From positions 2,790,001 to 2,854,000 of the forward strand of contig JAGPYM010000002.1 in NCBI GenBank assembly GCA_020736575.1: DNA of 64,000 bases, written 5' to 3'. Position 1 is the stretch's first letter. Each line of letters begins with the position of its first letter. Below, piece by piece: positions 23,242 through 36,305 of this stretch. Under the pieces are notes generated by a model that worked only from the letters and a program-made list of their open reading frames with translations, did not search any database and was not told the DNA's origin. The DNA is from Thelonectria olida (lineage: Eukaryota > Ascomycota > Sordariomycetes > Hypocreales > Nectriaceae). The translations under genes were made by a program, and so were the position numbers.

Positions 23242-24862
23242 TCACTGGCTCCTGCGGCGTTGCATTTCATTCATACCCCGGCATGCCGTTTCTGCAATAT
23301 AGTGCAGCTCGTCGAGGGTATTAGAGTTGATGTTGGCAAAGGTGCCGTCAATCCCGCGCAGATGTTCCGACGTAGTATTTGCAATATCAAGCTGGTATGT
23401 GTTCGTGTCGTAGTCGGTCATCCGTGGTGGATGGGCTCGCGGCTTGAGCTCCCTGGTCAAATGATCGAAGCTCGAATCACGCGGGAAATACTCAATCGGG
23501 TCCCCATTAGGCAAGTTCGGCTGCTCTATTCCCATGACAACTTCGATAAAACGTTGGCTGATTCCTCTGCTTAGGCCACATGGGTCGATAAAGTCGAACT
23601 CCGGGGTCCCAGGGACATCTTCTCGCAAGTAGCGGTCGTATGCCAGGGACGATGCCCGGCAAATTCGTAGATTCGGTGCGACACATCTCAGTGCCATTGC
23701 GACCCATTGGCCCTCGGGAGGAGGACGTTGGTTCGGAAGACCTACCCAAAGCACGTCTTTCGAGTCTTGGTTGTAGGTCTGGGACGCCTCCACCTTCAAA
23801 TAGACTTCATTGAGGTAGAGCTCCTCCAGCGTGGCCCCCAAGTTCTTCGCAATGCGGACCAGGACGTCAGATGACAACTCCATCTTCTTGAGTTCGAGGC
23901 AAGTCACGTTTGAGAGGATAATGTGGTTCTTCGGGCAAGGTAATGACCTCGCTCGCCACTCTTCCACGCTCATCTGTCTGGACCTAGTCTGCTTGACGTC
24001 TCTGGGAGGGCGGTCTTCGGAATTTTGACCTATCAGACACAGGCTTATGAGTCGGTCTGCAGTTGCCAGGAGATTCCAGAAGCACGCTCCAAATACCATC
24101 ACGCGCTGGGGTTCGGTTTCATGTCTTCGGATACTGAAGACGAGGTGTTTCAGGGACTCCAGAACCTTTATTAGGTTTACCACGTCGGTGGGGTTCATCC
24201 AGAGATGACATATTCCTATGTCGGTCATGTTTTCAACGACCAAGGTTTCCAAATCTGCTGAATCCTCTTCAGGGCGTGTAGCAAACGCCTTCAGGGTGTT
24301 GGCCAGGACCCTAGTCGAGACGTTGCAGTGTCGGCCGACGAGCTGGATGGGAAGGTTTAATCGAAGGCTTTCGATGCCGCGGCAGTTGAAGAGGACGGTT
24401 TCGACTATCAAGAAGTATTCTCGTTCCGTGAACGAGTAGTCGTTCATGCAGTACTTCTTGTGTAGTGTATGACAAAACTCGGTCATGGAAGGGACGCGTT
24501 CGAAGAGGTCCTCGAGGAAATCCACCTCCACTATTCATGTAATGTGTCAGCCAATGTGGGCTCTTTATAAACTAGGGGCTATTGAAGGGGTTCTTACAGT
24601 CGTCCCGAATAACCAAGAGGTCAATATAGATACCCTTGCATTGGTAACCAATGGTTTGCAAGGCATCAGGATCGGGGTGTTTCCTGCTGCTGCGCCTGTT
24701 CAGTCGCGAAAAGTCGAGGCCGATAGTGCGACAGGCGATGGGCTTGAGGATCTGGTTAAACACCCGACACACGAGACGAAGGGAGAGAACCGTATTCTTG
24801 TGACCCTGTGCGACGCATTGCTGGAGTATCTCCTCGACGAGCTCACGGGGAAGACGGTCCAT
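23242..24862 (-). CDS. F-box protein, substrate unknown
   Basis: Likely substrate receptor of an SCF ubiquitin ligase. Two exons, 24598-24862 and 23242-24530, are separated by a 67-nt intron (donor GTAAGA, branch CTGAC, acceptor AATAG). The phase is 1 and the join encodes Leu, giving 517 aa. The F-box lies at the N-terminus (MDRLPRELVEEILQQC, then SLRLVCRVFNQILKP), as in many sordariomycete F-box proteins. The remainder has scattered leucine-rich segments (ETLVVENM, VTCLELKKMELS, LEELYLNEVYL) that may form irregular leucine-rich repeats. ATG at 24862 is used; the frame continues upstream only through a TTG. I cannot assign a substrate. Families of this type expand rapidly, so an ortholog may be hard to name. 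Confidence 0.85.
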
Positions 24863-27800
24863 CCCTTGCAACGTTGAGGCCGCTCGTTAGGGTTACCTTG
24901 GTGGACGGAAGGTTAGCGGCAGTCGCCGTGCATCGAAATGTGCGAAGGTTCGCCTGTGAGCAAGAGAGGAGAACCGGATTCAACTTCTCCCGCTCGATGA
25001 CGATGCTGAGGACAAAGATGGAGCTGGCAGCTTGCCCTGGGCCGGTGGAGGTGATGGTGATAAGGCTAGACTGCAGTGCTGTTGAGCTTGTTCGTTTGTG
25101 GGGAAGGGATGCGGCCCACACGGTCAGCCAACTCCACCCCCACTCAATCCCGCGGAAATGCTCCTACCCTGTACAGACATATCGTTGACAACGGCGCTTG
25201 TAGCTGATCTTGAGCATTTCACATCCCGTTGAGACTTCTCTGTCAACTGTGCCTGAGAGCTGGTTGATTTATACAATTGTGGAGAATACCTTGAGACAAA
25301 GTAGTACATATTGATCTCCGTGTTCAATACGCAATCCCAAGGGCACATTGTGACACAAAACCACCAAATTATTGGCATGCATACATGTGGTGCCACCAAT
25401 ATGCGTGACACGACTACATCAATGTCAAATCCTGCTGATATCGTCATAGGACATCGACCTCGAAAGAGGGCCAAAATTTATAGCTGGTCAACAATACGAG
25501 CAATGAGCATGGTTCAACAGTAGGGCAATGTTGCTTATAACATGTAAGAACTAGCAACATGGGAAAAAACAGAAACCCTTGAGCAGCTCGTTGCCTTTCC
25601 CATGACGAGGGAAACCACTCTGGTCGTCTCACACGCAGGGCTAGAAAGGGACAAGGTACTAGATACGTGACGAGAGGCCTGGTTTCAATGTATTTACTCA
25701 GCTGGACAATCCGCATTTTAATGACAGTCGACACCTGGGGCTCTCAAAGTCCTCAAAGAGCTGGTCCTGGGAACAGGATGCTCGAGGGGACGGATCGTGT
25801 CTTCTCAACAGCGAGGGAAATACTAGATTCTTTAAGTCCACCTCGCAGACCCAAGTTTGCTGAGAATTCGCTCTCAATCTGCGAGATATCAGTGAGACAG
25901 ACTGCCAAATAGAGTGACGCTCAGCGAATGTGATGACGATGAGACTCATCTTTGACGCCGCCAAGGCAACGGGTAGTTATTAAACAAAATGGCCGCATAT
26001 TCTCTCAACAATGAAAGTTGAGATCACAATGCGACAAACCCCCCGGCGGTGGAGGCGGTATCAACTCAAGGGAGGAATATTGGGCATCCAGGCCCAGCTC
26101 CTTTCATCCAAGGCTGATGTTTTAGAGCCGGCAGTTTTTGCCGGGTCACTAGAGGAATGCAAACAAATTTCATCGACAGGAGAGAGATTTCTCAAGATCT
26201 GGCCCACTGTTCTGCGCGTACTGTCTGGTGTCAGTTGAATAATCGGCACTGGCGGCACAAGGCACGGATGAACGGCCCAGTCTGCGCAATGCGATGGCTC
26301 ATGATGGTAGTAATAAATCTGTTCCACGGAGAATCGGCACAAGCTGGCAGCAACAACTTGATGAAGACGGAAAACGGCTGCGCTAGCTATAGACGAAGTA
26401 TTCGTACGCATGCGATATTCGATGCCCTATTCGTATTCAGGAGGCCGCCTTCAGCACTCAGTCGTAAGCTTGGTCTCGTGTCAAAGTTTGCTGTCAGCCA
26501 AGAACCCAAGACCGCGCTTACACGAGCTGTTGTAGCATCGAATTCGTTTTCAATGGACGGTCTCACCCGCCCACACACAGCAATACGATTGCAGGTGACT
26601 GGTCTGGAACACGAGGAAGCTAGAAACAAGATCCGAGGGGTTGGGACTGATGCCACACAAAAGACTTCGACAGGTGATTGACGATCAGCCCGTATTGCTA
26701 GGCTCCCAGCCAACCCCAGCCCCCCACCATGCAGGACGGCAGGTCTAGCATCGAAAATCGATTTCAAGATCCAACGAAGAGGAGTCAACAAGATGGATGG
26801 TGAGGGTGACGCCGCCTCAAGGTCCACAGGGCGGGCAGCGGACAGAGCCACCAACGACTTGGACTCCCGCTCACCATGACCATGCCATGACGATGGAGCT
26901 GGCGTTGCTGCATGTGGAAGCCCTTGGGGGACGGGATGGATTCATGGGAGGCTGGCGCTGGGGCAACCCGGCACCGCCAATGATAGAGACAATCAACCGC
27001 ACCGTGTTCCTTGATCGTCGGCGGGGCGCAATTGACAACATGTGATTGGCGAAAGCTATCGGAAGCTCAATGCACAAGCTCCGCGACAGCTTTTGTCTGA
27101 TGATGAGCAACGGTTTCAACCTGGAACTCCCATGTGGAATGAAAGGTATCGACGGGGGAGCCAGACCCTTGTGCGGCCAAACCCGGGCCCAATTGATGTC
27201 CAGCCAATGACTCTCGGCGATAGGCGGAGGAGAGATGAATGAGGAGCAGAGGCCGCAATCATGGGGGGAAATGGGCAGATGGATTAGGATGGACGAAAGC
27301 AAAAATTTTCTGGATGGATCCCGCGAGACCATGGGAATTGGTCCAAGACATTGTCGCGACTAGGCCAGGCCTTGACTACGTCACTTTTTGGGGGTCTGAG
27401 ATAATTAGCCAGCTCGTCTCCCATCGCAATCCTGTGCGACGAGCCGGTGACGCGCGTTGTGTAGGCAACGTGGGAGGGGAGATAAGTGGTAGTGTTTCGG
27501 CTCCCTGACCAGAATGATGCGACGCCAACGATCCCAGGACCTGACCTTGTGCGGGCGGACGAGACGGGCGAGACGACGCTGGACCTGGCTCAAGATTGAC
27601 TAGCCTGGCCTGGCCATGATTCTTGTTAATGACGCCGTGATTGCTGAAAGAGCCGGCTAATATCTTGGCGGATGGCCGCTTGATCCAGGCGACATATTGG
27701 GAGTTTTTCTTTTTGAGGCAAAATACCTCTTCTTCCGCATCGCCCACTTTCCGGAGTTCCCGCAGACAAAGCATGACGGAAACAAAAACTCGAGGCTGCT

Positions 27801-28530
27801 GCGGGGCGTAAACGCGAAGCTACAGCTGGCCAAGCCTCAACTAGAAAGATCGGAGCCAACCAACAGCGATGGCAGAACGGCGGACCGAAACAGCGTGCTA
27901 GGCCGGGACCTTGAACAGCTGGAAGTTGACAGCTTGCTGTGGCTGCTCTGCTTGTCCGCCCTCGTGGCTCGGATCATGAGGCGATATGGTGTCGTCGCCG
28001 AGATGGTCCGTGTCGAAGTCTCAGAGCTAGTGGCATGAGATGAATGAGACAGCCGAAGGCATTGGTTGGCTCACTGATCGGGACTCTGTGCCAGATGGAG
28101 TTTGTTCCTATCGCTCGGCCGGGCCTTCTGGACCTTGAGAGGTACGCACTACCATAGTCCGTGGAAACAAGTGGGCCGGGAAGCTTGGCGGTACGTTGAG
28201 GATTGACGAGGGACAAGACTGAGAGAAGCCAACTCTCAAAAGCTAGCGCAATGCCAATAGTCGTCTTGCGGCCCTTGCATGTCTTTGGTAGTTAGTGGCG
28301 GTGGACGAACGGTAGGTATCGATCTCGACCTGGCCTCTTCCCAGCCTTCGAGAGGTAGGCCCCTGTTCGGCGTAGTTGTATGACGGATATCGAGCGGAAG
28401 TGAAGCTCGTGGAGTGTTGGTGACGACAACAGACATGACGGCCGCCAGGTCGAGCGAGGAGGTGTGGCACCCGGGTGCGAATTGTGCCTCGATACCTGGG
28501 ACGGCGAGACGGGCTGCCCAGAGGCCGACC

Positions 28531-28540
28531 TACCTAGGTA
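28531..28540. repeat. TACCTAGGTA palindrome
   Basis: Perfect 10-bp palindrome inside ACCTACCTAGGTACCTAAG. One of several related palindromes restricted to non-coding DNA in this window. Confidence 0.75.
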
Positions 28541-28899
28541 CCTAAGCTGTGGGTCGACGTATACTTCGTGCCTGACTTTGGTTGATGTAGGTATCGTAAT
28601 AAAAGTGACCCTGTGAGATGAGAGGGAGCGTTGCGTGGGAGTTTGACATGGGGCAGCAATCGGAGGTTCGTAGGCAAGGTTGCGTGGGTGCGTCACAGCG
28701 GCTCAACACGGCCTAGCTTCGTTTGCGACTGACCAGGAATGCGTCTGCGTGGTGCATCGCAATTAATTAATTACTATGTATCTCTTCATTTTGGAGAATT
28801 TTTCCGTTGACAAGCCCAGGCCGTCACATCCAGAGTGCAGACGAGAGTGCTGGAACTGAGGTGGATAAATGCCAAAATCGAGAGCGATCATCCACCCAT

Positions 28900-28917
28900 T
28901 AGGTACCTTGGTACCTA
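28900..28917. repeat. TAGGTACC-TT-GGTACCTA inverted repeat
   Basis: Perfect 8-bp arms around a 2-bp centre. Same family as the 28531 and 29375 palindromes. Confidence 0.75.
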
Positions 28918-29374
28918 GGGTGACGAGTGGACCCTACCTATTCGCGGATAGCAGGGTGCGTGCCGGCGGATTTGCACCGGGCGACCAGGTCTGGAAGCAG
29001 TCGTCCGTAACCAGCGTTAATCAAACCGAGGCCGGGCCACTTCTGAGCTGCTGTCCCCGCGGAAGGGCAACAACTCTGGCAAGCTACAGAAGGTTGGTAG
29101 GTGCTAAACACCTGGAGCTAGTGCGAATACTGTTGCAGAAGTGCCCAAAGGCCAAGAGAAGGGTCCCAACCTGGAAAGTCTGAAAGGCCCCATTCCCCAA
29201 TCCCCATCCAATTGCTCACAGGCCGCATCCGCACCCGATCGTTGCTTCCCGTTCCCGCTCCCTCATAAAGTCTGTGGCTCCTGCCCTTGACCCTCGAAGT
29301 GAATCCCCTCGCCCCCGTCGTCCTTCCTCCCTCTGCGTTTGTGGTCTCCCTCGAAAAGTCATTTTTGCTTCCAG

Positions 29375-29386
29375 GTAGGTACCTAC
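29375..29386. repeat. GTAGGTACCTAC palindrome
   Basis: Perfect 12-bp palindrome about 240 bp upstream of the GPI-protein start codon, close to a CCAAT sequence. It could be a promoter element or another copy of the dispersed family. Confidence 0.7.
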
Positions 29387-29622
29387 TTCCCATAAAACCA
29401 ATCACAGGCCTCACCACATCACCTCGACTCTTTTCGCATTCATCTCTCCGTTGATCAAATCAACAACGACGACTCCACCACTACCACCACCACAACATCG
29501 TCATAATCATCATACCACCAGCTAACTCGTCTTGCGCCAGTTTACTATCAGCAGAGCTCTCAAGCTTGTCGCATTTCCACGCAATTTCTTCGTTACTTTA
29601 GAAACCCCTGCCAGCTTCCAAA

Positions 29623-30344
29623 ATGCGTTTCTCGCTTGCTCTCCTCGCCGTCGCTGCCTCCACGGCCTCGGCCGCTGTTGCTGAGTACGACAGCTCGCTT
29701 AACATGACGATTAATGCCAACGAGGTGGATGCGCAAACTCGAGGTATGTTGATCGCAAATATCATGAGCGCTCATAACCGGACTGACTTTTTTTTTTTTT
29801 TTTGTAGCTACTTGGTGCCAGGCTCAGACCAACTCCTGCACGAGTCTCTGTGATGACTCCACGGACGATAACAGCTGCACCCAGGTAAGTTAATTCTTCA
29901 GCTCACCTGTCCCTATCCTTTGACCCTAACACTGTCACGTAGACCACCTTGGCCTGGGAGTGCACTTGCTCCTCCAATCATTCGGCCCCCGCCCTGCAGT
30001 ACTACACGCAGACCGTCCCGACCTTCATCTGCGAGCAGCTGTACTCGGATTGTATCGCAGAGAACACTGGCAGTGCTAGCGGGCAGAAGGAATGCAAGAC
30101 CAACATTAAGGCACTTTGCGGTACCCAGGAGCCCAGCTCTGCCAGCTCCGACGACGATGACGACGATGAGTCTTCCAGCACCACCGCTGGAACTGCTACT
30201 GCCACTTCCGCCGGATCGACTGCCTCTGCCTCTGATGAGTCTGTCACCAGCACATCTTCCGATGGCCTTGCTGCTCCTACCATGGCTCCAGGCAAGGGTG
30301 CTGCCGCTGCCGTCGCCATCGGCATGCTGGCTTACCTTGTTTAA
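29623..30344 (+). CDS. Secreted ten-cysteine GPI-anchored protein (DUF7707-like)
   Basis: Cell-surface protein of unknown function. Three exons: 29623-29743, 29808-29884 and 29943-30344. Introns are 64 nt (GTATGT donor, CTGAC branch, T16 tract, GTAG acceptor; phase 1) and 58 nt (GTAAGT donor, CGTAG acceptor; phase 0). The product is 199 aa. A signal peptide covers about residues 1-17 (cleavage near TASA-AVAE). The core holds ten cysteines, four in exon 2 and six in exon 3, including a CxC pair, as expected for five disulfides. A Ser/Thr-rich linker with an Asp6 run leads to a hydrophobic tail (GAAAAVAIGMLAYLV) typical of a GPI-anchor signal. The pattern fits my memory of the DUF7707 family. 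It does not have the CFEM cysteine spacing. A role in wall structure or host contact would be inference. Confidence 0.88.
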
Positions 30345-32459
30345 ACGGCTGCGGCGTTCGGTGGGCCGCCGTTGGCAGAGCCACAACCCCGATCCCAGCA
30401 TCGCCACGTGCGGGTAGGTGCTCGGTCGATGTCGAGACACCTGCCATCGCGATACCCCTGTTCGCTTCTCTGTTACCTTTTTTATTATCAAGATTCAGCT
30501 TTTTCGACATACGACGCGATACCTTTGATGAGTTCAAGACCCGACGATAGGAACGATCCCTTGTGTCAATGAGACAAGGGAGAGAAATGGAGTGCCCGGT
30601 GGATTTGATTGATTGAGGGATGGATTGAATGTTTCATGCTTTGCGAATTGCGCCACCTTTTTAGGTGGTCGGCGAAAGGAGGGCGTATTGCGTTAATAGG
30701 CATCTTTGTTTGGTTTTATTATTCCCAGTCTAATCATAGCAAGAGGCGAAGGGGAGTAGGAAAACTTTGTTGAACAGAGAATCATTTGGCTTCACTCTCA
30801 TTGCTTTGCCCCGAAGATGAGCTTTGATGCAGGTGATCTCTAAACCCCAGCGGCGTATGATGCGCCTATTACTATTGCCGTGTCTGAATCTTCGACGACA
30901 GTTGATGAACGGCAACATGTGAAGACGACCAGTTGACCCTTTGGCAGTTGACACGTAATCAAGACTTCGATGGTGATTCCCTATTATCGAAGTGCATCAC
31001 TTTGGCACTGGAGGGAGAATATACTATGCTGGGGTTAAACGCTTTATAGAGACGCTGACAAACATTTGTAGTTTAGCTTGATTGTAGCCTTCGATATGAC
31101 AGCGAGTTTAGAACTCAGCCCCAAATAACGACATCAAGACCAAAGACCCTTCTTACACATCACTCGGTGTTCATTCCCCTGCCACCGTAAGGACGGTCTT
31201 AGAACACACATAGTCGCCTTCTAAGCATGGGGTACACCCATTACCGACCCGGCTTGAGTTACTGAAAGGCTTCCATGAGGTGTCCATGAAGGTCGATATT
31301 TGGGGTGGATTCCTTGAATGAATGTAATTCGAAGCGTTCACTTCGGGAGCTTCGTCAAAGGCTAGGTAAGTACAGGAAAGGAAGTTATAGGAGTGATATA
31401 TTATCACTAGAGTTGAGTAAAAATTGCCTGGGGGGGGAAGAGATTTGTTCACATGCGAAACTTTTGAACTACCCCATCGAGCCCAAGAGATATCATGAGA
31501 TATATGTCTACAGGGTTAGCAATAATTAATGCTCCAGACTCGGAACCACAAGAAGGCGTTTCTAGCTACGTAAGAATAAGTTATATCAGAGAAGTCGGCT
31601 ACGATCTGGTACCATTAATAGATATTGGAGTTGGCATGCACCATATACACTGGCATTTTGACGTCTCAGCAACAACCGGCTGCAGAACCTCAAGTATTCT
31701 TCGCATCTTTGACTGGGCGAGTCATCTTCGCCCAAATCGAGGACCGTATGGCAGTGATGTATTAAACGAAGATAAGAGAGATCGTTGAGCAGCCAATTCT
31801 TTGAGGAAGCTCGGGCAACCCGAATAGACACCCCGAGGGAGAAATCTCGTTTGCAAGCCCGGCACTCTTACACCGAAGCAAACCACGAGTAAACACTGAG
31901 AGTAAAATGATTGCACATTTTGTTTGGGTCAGCACCGATACACCACATATTCTGTAACGCAACTCATCGGGAAGAGTCGAACGGTGAGAGTGCTCTCAAA
32001 GACGGCGGCCAAACGCTCATGTCAATAAACAGAGCTAAGGCTCGGGGGTTTATGTATCCAAGTACTCCTTGTATTCGTTGACTATTCCTCGGATCTAGTA
32101 GACCTCATTCCCCGTGTTTGCATCTCACTTCATTTCTTTACATACAAGATATGCGTGACTTCATTTGTGGCTTTCAAGGCCAATATCAGCTCACTAATAG
32201 CTTATTGAAAATACACTGAACCGAACCAACTTTAACAAATAACCCTGTTCAGGCAGGAAGCTCGTAACGCGTGAGTGATTCTCTAAAGACGCCGCCTCAT
32301 GCCACGCCCCATATGACATGGGCTGCAATGCGGCTGGAGCGGAGGGCACTCAAGTCCGGGACATGGATCATATACCTGTGAATCCAAATATATCAATAAT
32401 AGCATTTCATGTTCATACATTGCGTCGATAACTGGGTCGTGGCGGTCCCTCTATTAGTA

Positions 32460-32880
32460 AGTTGGCGGGAACCAAGTGTCGTCGGGTCGGGTTTGCAGGT
32501 GACGCTGGGCCGGTCCAACTTGGTGTGGACGGACGTCCGAGCTCATGGCGGAGTGTGAGTTGCAAGAGCAGTCGACGTATGCTGCCTTGGATTTCACTCA
32601 GTATCAGGTGCTGCTCATGCTGCCATCATGTGCTATCGTGGAGTCAGGAGGAGACGTGGTTTGGTCTTTTGCTCATGGAAGGGATCCCAATGAGCAACTC
32701 TTTTACGGCTAGGACAACTTCGATGACAAAATACCTAACTTTCGTGATGTTCTGTTCGATAAAAAAATATCCGTGTTCGGTATTTCTGAAGTGACTGCTC
32801 TCGGGAATATATCGCCAGCGTCAACTGTGGGCATTGGATAGGGGTTGGAGGTCGTTCCCAAGATCAATCCCTCCTCCTGA
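32460..32880 (+). pseudogene. Possible degenerate gene with in-frame TAG codons
   Basis: One plus frame reads as ordinary protein-like sequence across 32500-32880 (segments such as LDFTQYQVLLMLPS, VVWSFAHGRDPNEQLFYG and KIPNFRDVLFDKKISVFG). It is broken by two TAG codons, at positions where TGG would continue it. An upstream segment (GSGLQVTLGRSNLVWTDV) is in another frame, implying an indel. TGG to TAG is the change expected from C-to-T mutation on the other strand. The family is not recognised. The opposite strand also has a 114-codon open frame (32709-33053), so the strand is uncertain and chance is a real alternative. Confidence 0.2.
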
Positions 32881-34237
32881 AGTATTCGTAACAGGTAAAC
32901 TGGCCATCTAATTGCATTATGTTGAACATCGGATATGTCTGTCCTTGAATTATTGAATGTGTAGAGTGTCGTGTCTTGGGTGACATTGGCAACGGCCCGG
33001 GTAGAGGAGCTTGAAAAGACGTTGCAAACTAAGCCAGCAGAATGAGTTGACATTCACTTGGCCTGTTCAAAAGACCTCTATCTTGTAGTCATGTCTTTAA
33101 TATGGCCGTTTCCTCGATTATGAATGCCTTATGTCTGTTCTGCCAAAGCTCTGGGGGTGTTTGCTTGAGTTGAGCGTTAAAGGAATGGTATGGGCATCAT
33201 CGAAGTTGGAAACGTCCCTGCATCTTACGCACGTGTGATAATGGCCAAGCACGAAACTCTCCGTCTCTTGACCAAAGCTACAAGAAAAAGTACGCAATGG
33301 CATGTTCCCTTGCCTGTGTCCAAGATTTCTTGAACAAGACGTTGTTGTCCTTAGCCACCTCGACATCGAGGACATCAGAGCTTACCCTACAGGCTAACAC
33401 GGGGTAAAGAGGCAAACACGTCTCGACAGTGTTTCGTTTGACTGACCGACCCCTCTCGACCGATGCCCGAGACGGTAACAATGCCCGGTCAACTGGCTAG
33501 CACAATCACACACCCACTCCCACAAGGCATTCACAAACGGAGCAAGACCGAAGAGCCGAGTAAATTGCCTCAATTGCCGGGACTACAGACGTCGGCAGAG
33601 GCACGATGAACCACCAGGCGTTGCACCATGATCGAGTCATGTCGGAGGGTTATCACGGGCACGTTATAGCCTGGGCTTCTGGGCGGTGTGTAGCATCCAG
33701 AGGAGGCTGGGCTGGGGCTAGCTGGGAGACGGACTGAGTTGTACAAGTAATGAGCGTATTATATGGCGAACTTGTGCGTCATTATGTAGGATGGTTCTTT
33801 CGTGATGTGAGATGGATTAATGCATTTGGACGGATTCACATGCTTGATGGTGCACCTAACGAACTGGGCAAAAGCAGCGATACTACCCAATTGCAGGTTT
33901 TATGCGTTGTATGATGCTTGTACATGGGTATCACCGGGAATGCCGAACTCATTACTCCTACGCAGAAGGCAATTGACTGCAGTTACATATGTTATGAAGA
34001 ACTGGAGTGTTCATCATATCATGTCATATCGTGTCGTGGCCCAAGGACGGACGCCAATGCAGCCCGGGATGGATACCTTCGCTGGCAGGCACCGCATCTC
34101 ACTAGGAACGACGGGAGAAACATGCGAGAAATAAAAAGCAAAAAAAAAAGGCATAGAGTGAGAAGCAATATATTTCTCAATATTAAAAAAAAAAAAAGAA
34201 ACTTGACTGTTCACAAGTTGGTGGCAAAGCTCTGGGC

Positions 34238-34263
34238 GTGTGTGTGTGTGTGTGTGTGTGTGT
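34238..34263. repeat. (GT)13 microsatellite
   Basis: Thirteen uninterrupted GT units in non-coding DNA, about 40 bp after an A13 tract (34185-34197). Confidence 0.95.
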
Positions 34264-34554
34264 CCACGTGTTTCGCTCCGAGTCGAGAGGCAGAAAAAGA
34301 TGAAACGCGCTTGTGAGAACTACTGACGAGTGGGAGAACGAGAAGGGGAACGACGCGAATAAGCACTGGACCAAATGAAATGGAATTCACTCACTCCCGT
34401 CACACTGCCGGGCCGCCATCTATCTTGCCCTCTCGTGGTTGATCGTCCGGAGGGAGAGGGCGTGGTTCGTTTGACTCGCGTGCATCATGGATGCTCACCT
34501 CCAATTCAACGGATGGATGAATCAAGAGGCCTCATCTACACATGCTGGGAGAGG

Positions 34555-34576
34555 AAAAAAAAAAAAAAAAAAAAAA
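34555..34576. repeat. A22 homopolymer
   Basis: Uninterrupted run of 22 A. No adjacent retroelement-like open frame or target-site duplication was recognised, so a retroposon tail is not supported. Confidence 0.95.
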
Positions 34577-36282
34577 TTTCAACATGCCCATCATTGGTGC
34601 TCAACACCTTTGGTGCCTGATGATCCGACCAGGCCATGTTTCGAAGCCCTTCACCGCAACCAACCAAAGCCGTCCCAGATACACGAACTCGCGGCCGCAG
34701 CCGAGGCCTTCTGATGATCAATCAGCCCTAACCAATATCGCCAGTTATACTTATCACCAGTCATATACCGACAAGTCCCGTTGCGCCTCCTGATCCGCGG
34801 CACCGGGAGAACACCAGCCTCCCCCCAAGACTGGAGTTGAGCCTCGATGCAGTTTGCTGGCACCACACGCGGCTTGCACTTGGTCGCCGTGCAGGTGATT
34901 TGCCAGAGCATCCCGGCCTCGTCACAGCCGAGTCGACAGCAGCAGCATCATCATCATCATCGTCGTCAGGCATCGTTCAAGGCCGGGTTCCGCTGTCGTC
35001 TGGGGCTCGGATCTTCGGGTGTGTTTCGATGTTATTGTTTACCCATGAGCGTGTGTGGCTTTTCTCCATTGGATCAAACGCGAGAACAATGCGTTGTTGT
35101 TTGTTTGGTGGGCGAGGTCGAGTACGAGATGCATCATGTAAGTCTAAGCCTACATGCATACGTACATACGGTGGAATATGCTGTGTATGTAATTGGCCCA
35201 TGGAGATCACCGCACAGCCAATGCCATTTGTGCCCGCTGCTGTCCGTCATCGTGCTCGACCGACATGAATGCCTCGTGTCAAAGACGAGCGGGGATCGGG
35301 CATAACATCCACGATGCTGCGCATATCATCATGGTCCATATGGCGTTGCTGTACTGTGTGGTGCACATACGAAGACTTGCTGCTGTGTATCGAGCTGATT
35401 GGTTGTTTCAGAAGCAGAGAGGGCCAAGGACGCCTCAGCTTGCGCGCCTAGCTGGTCGTCTCCTTTGCTTCCTGTAACTATGCATACTCTGTTGTATCGA
35501 GTCATCTTCCGTTGATTGCGGGATATCTCTTCGCGCAATCTTGATTTCTAAGCCCGTCTCTCTTGGCCCGTCTCGCGAAACATCAAAAACCAAGTTTCGA
35601 AAGTCTCAAACATGACAATCGGCCGAAGCTAGCTCCAGAGACGGCTTAGCAGGCCAGGGACCAGGTCGCTATTTCTCCGCAAGGATGGACCCTGCTTGCC
35701 ACAATGCCAGCCCAGTTCCCGTCATGGCTTGGCCTCTGTTCCTGGGTGTTTTGTTTTCTGTGCGTAGGCGGGGAAAAAGAGAAAAAGAATCGGGGCTGGA
35801 CGTTGCCGTTTGCGACGACGGGCAGACGAGCACGCAGCACGAGGTTGGGGGGCGGTTGTCTGCTGGCAAGGATGATGGGCGTGGGTTGGTTCGATGGCGG
35901 CACATCCGGACTTCAGAGTAAGGATGGAGGGAGGCTCTGATCCTGCTGTGCAACCCTTCTGCAATGCCTTCTCTCCAAGGCGGCTCCCTGAGTCCGGGGC
36001 TGGGTTATCAACTACGTGCGCCATGGTTCTTCTCTTCTAGACTGTGCAAGACACAGTAAGATTGTCATCCTCCCAACGTGACCCGACATGTGAGGGCCGA
36101 GAAGGTGAGAGGCGGACTGTTTCGGCCCATCCATTCCCCCTTCAAAAGTTCACCGACAGCCACCAAATGTTACTCTGTAAGCCATCTCAGACAACCGTTG
36201 TAAGCCGCTGACGCAAGGGAGATTCGGTGCATCGAGGCCGACTGGACGAAGGTGGCAACAGAAAGACGGTGAGTGAGAAGAC

Positions 36283-36305
36283 GAAGAAGAAGAAGAAGAA
36301 GAAGA
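36283..36305. repeat. (GAA)n microsatellite
   Basis: About 7.5 GAA units in non-coding DNA. Confidence 0.95.

Larger units (their letters stand above)
24863..29622. other. 4.8-kb spacer, no supportable gene
   Basis: No recognisable domain in any frame. The longest ATG frame (26157-26681, plus) has no known motif. Three palindromes of the TACCTAGGTA/TAGGTACC family cluster between 28531 and 29386. The last 250 bp before the GPI-protein gene include CCAAT at about 29398 and a CAC/ACC-rich leader (29470-29520), which fits a promoter and 5' untranslated region. Confidence 0.5.

Noticed and set aside
34555..34576. A22 tract as a retroposon tail
   Set aside because: No adjacent reverse-transcriptase-like frame, RNA-gene body or target-site duplication was found.
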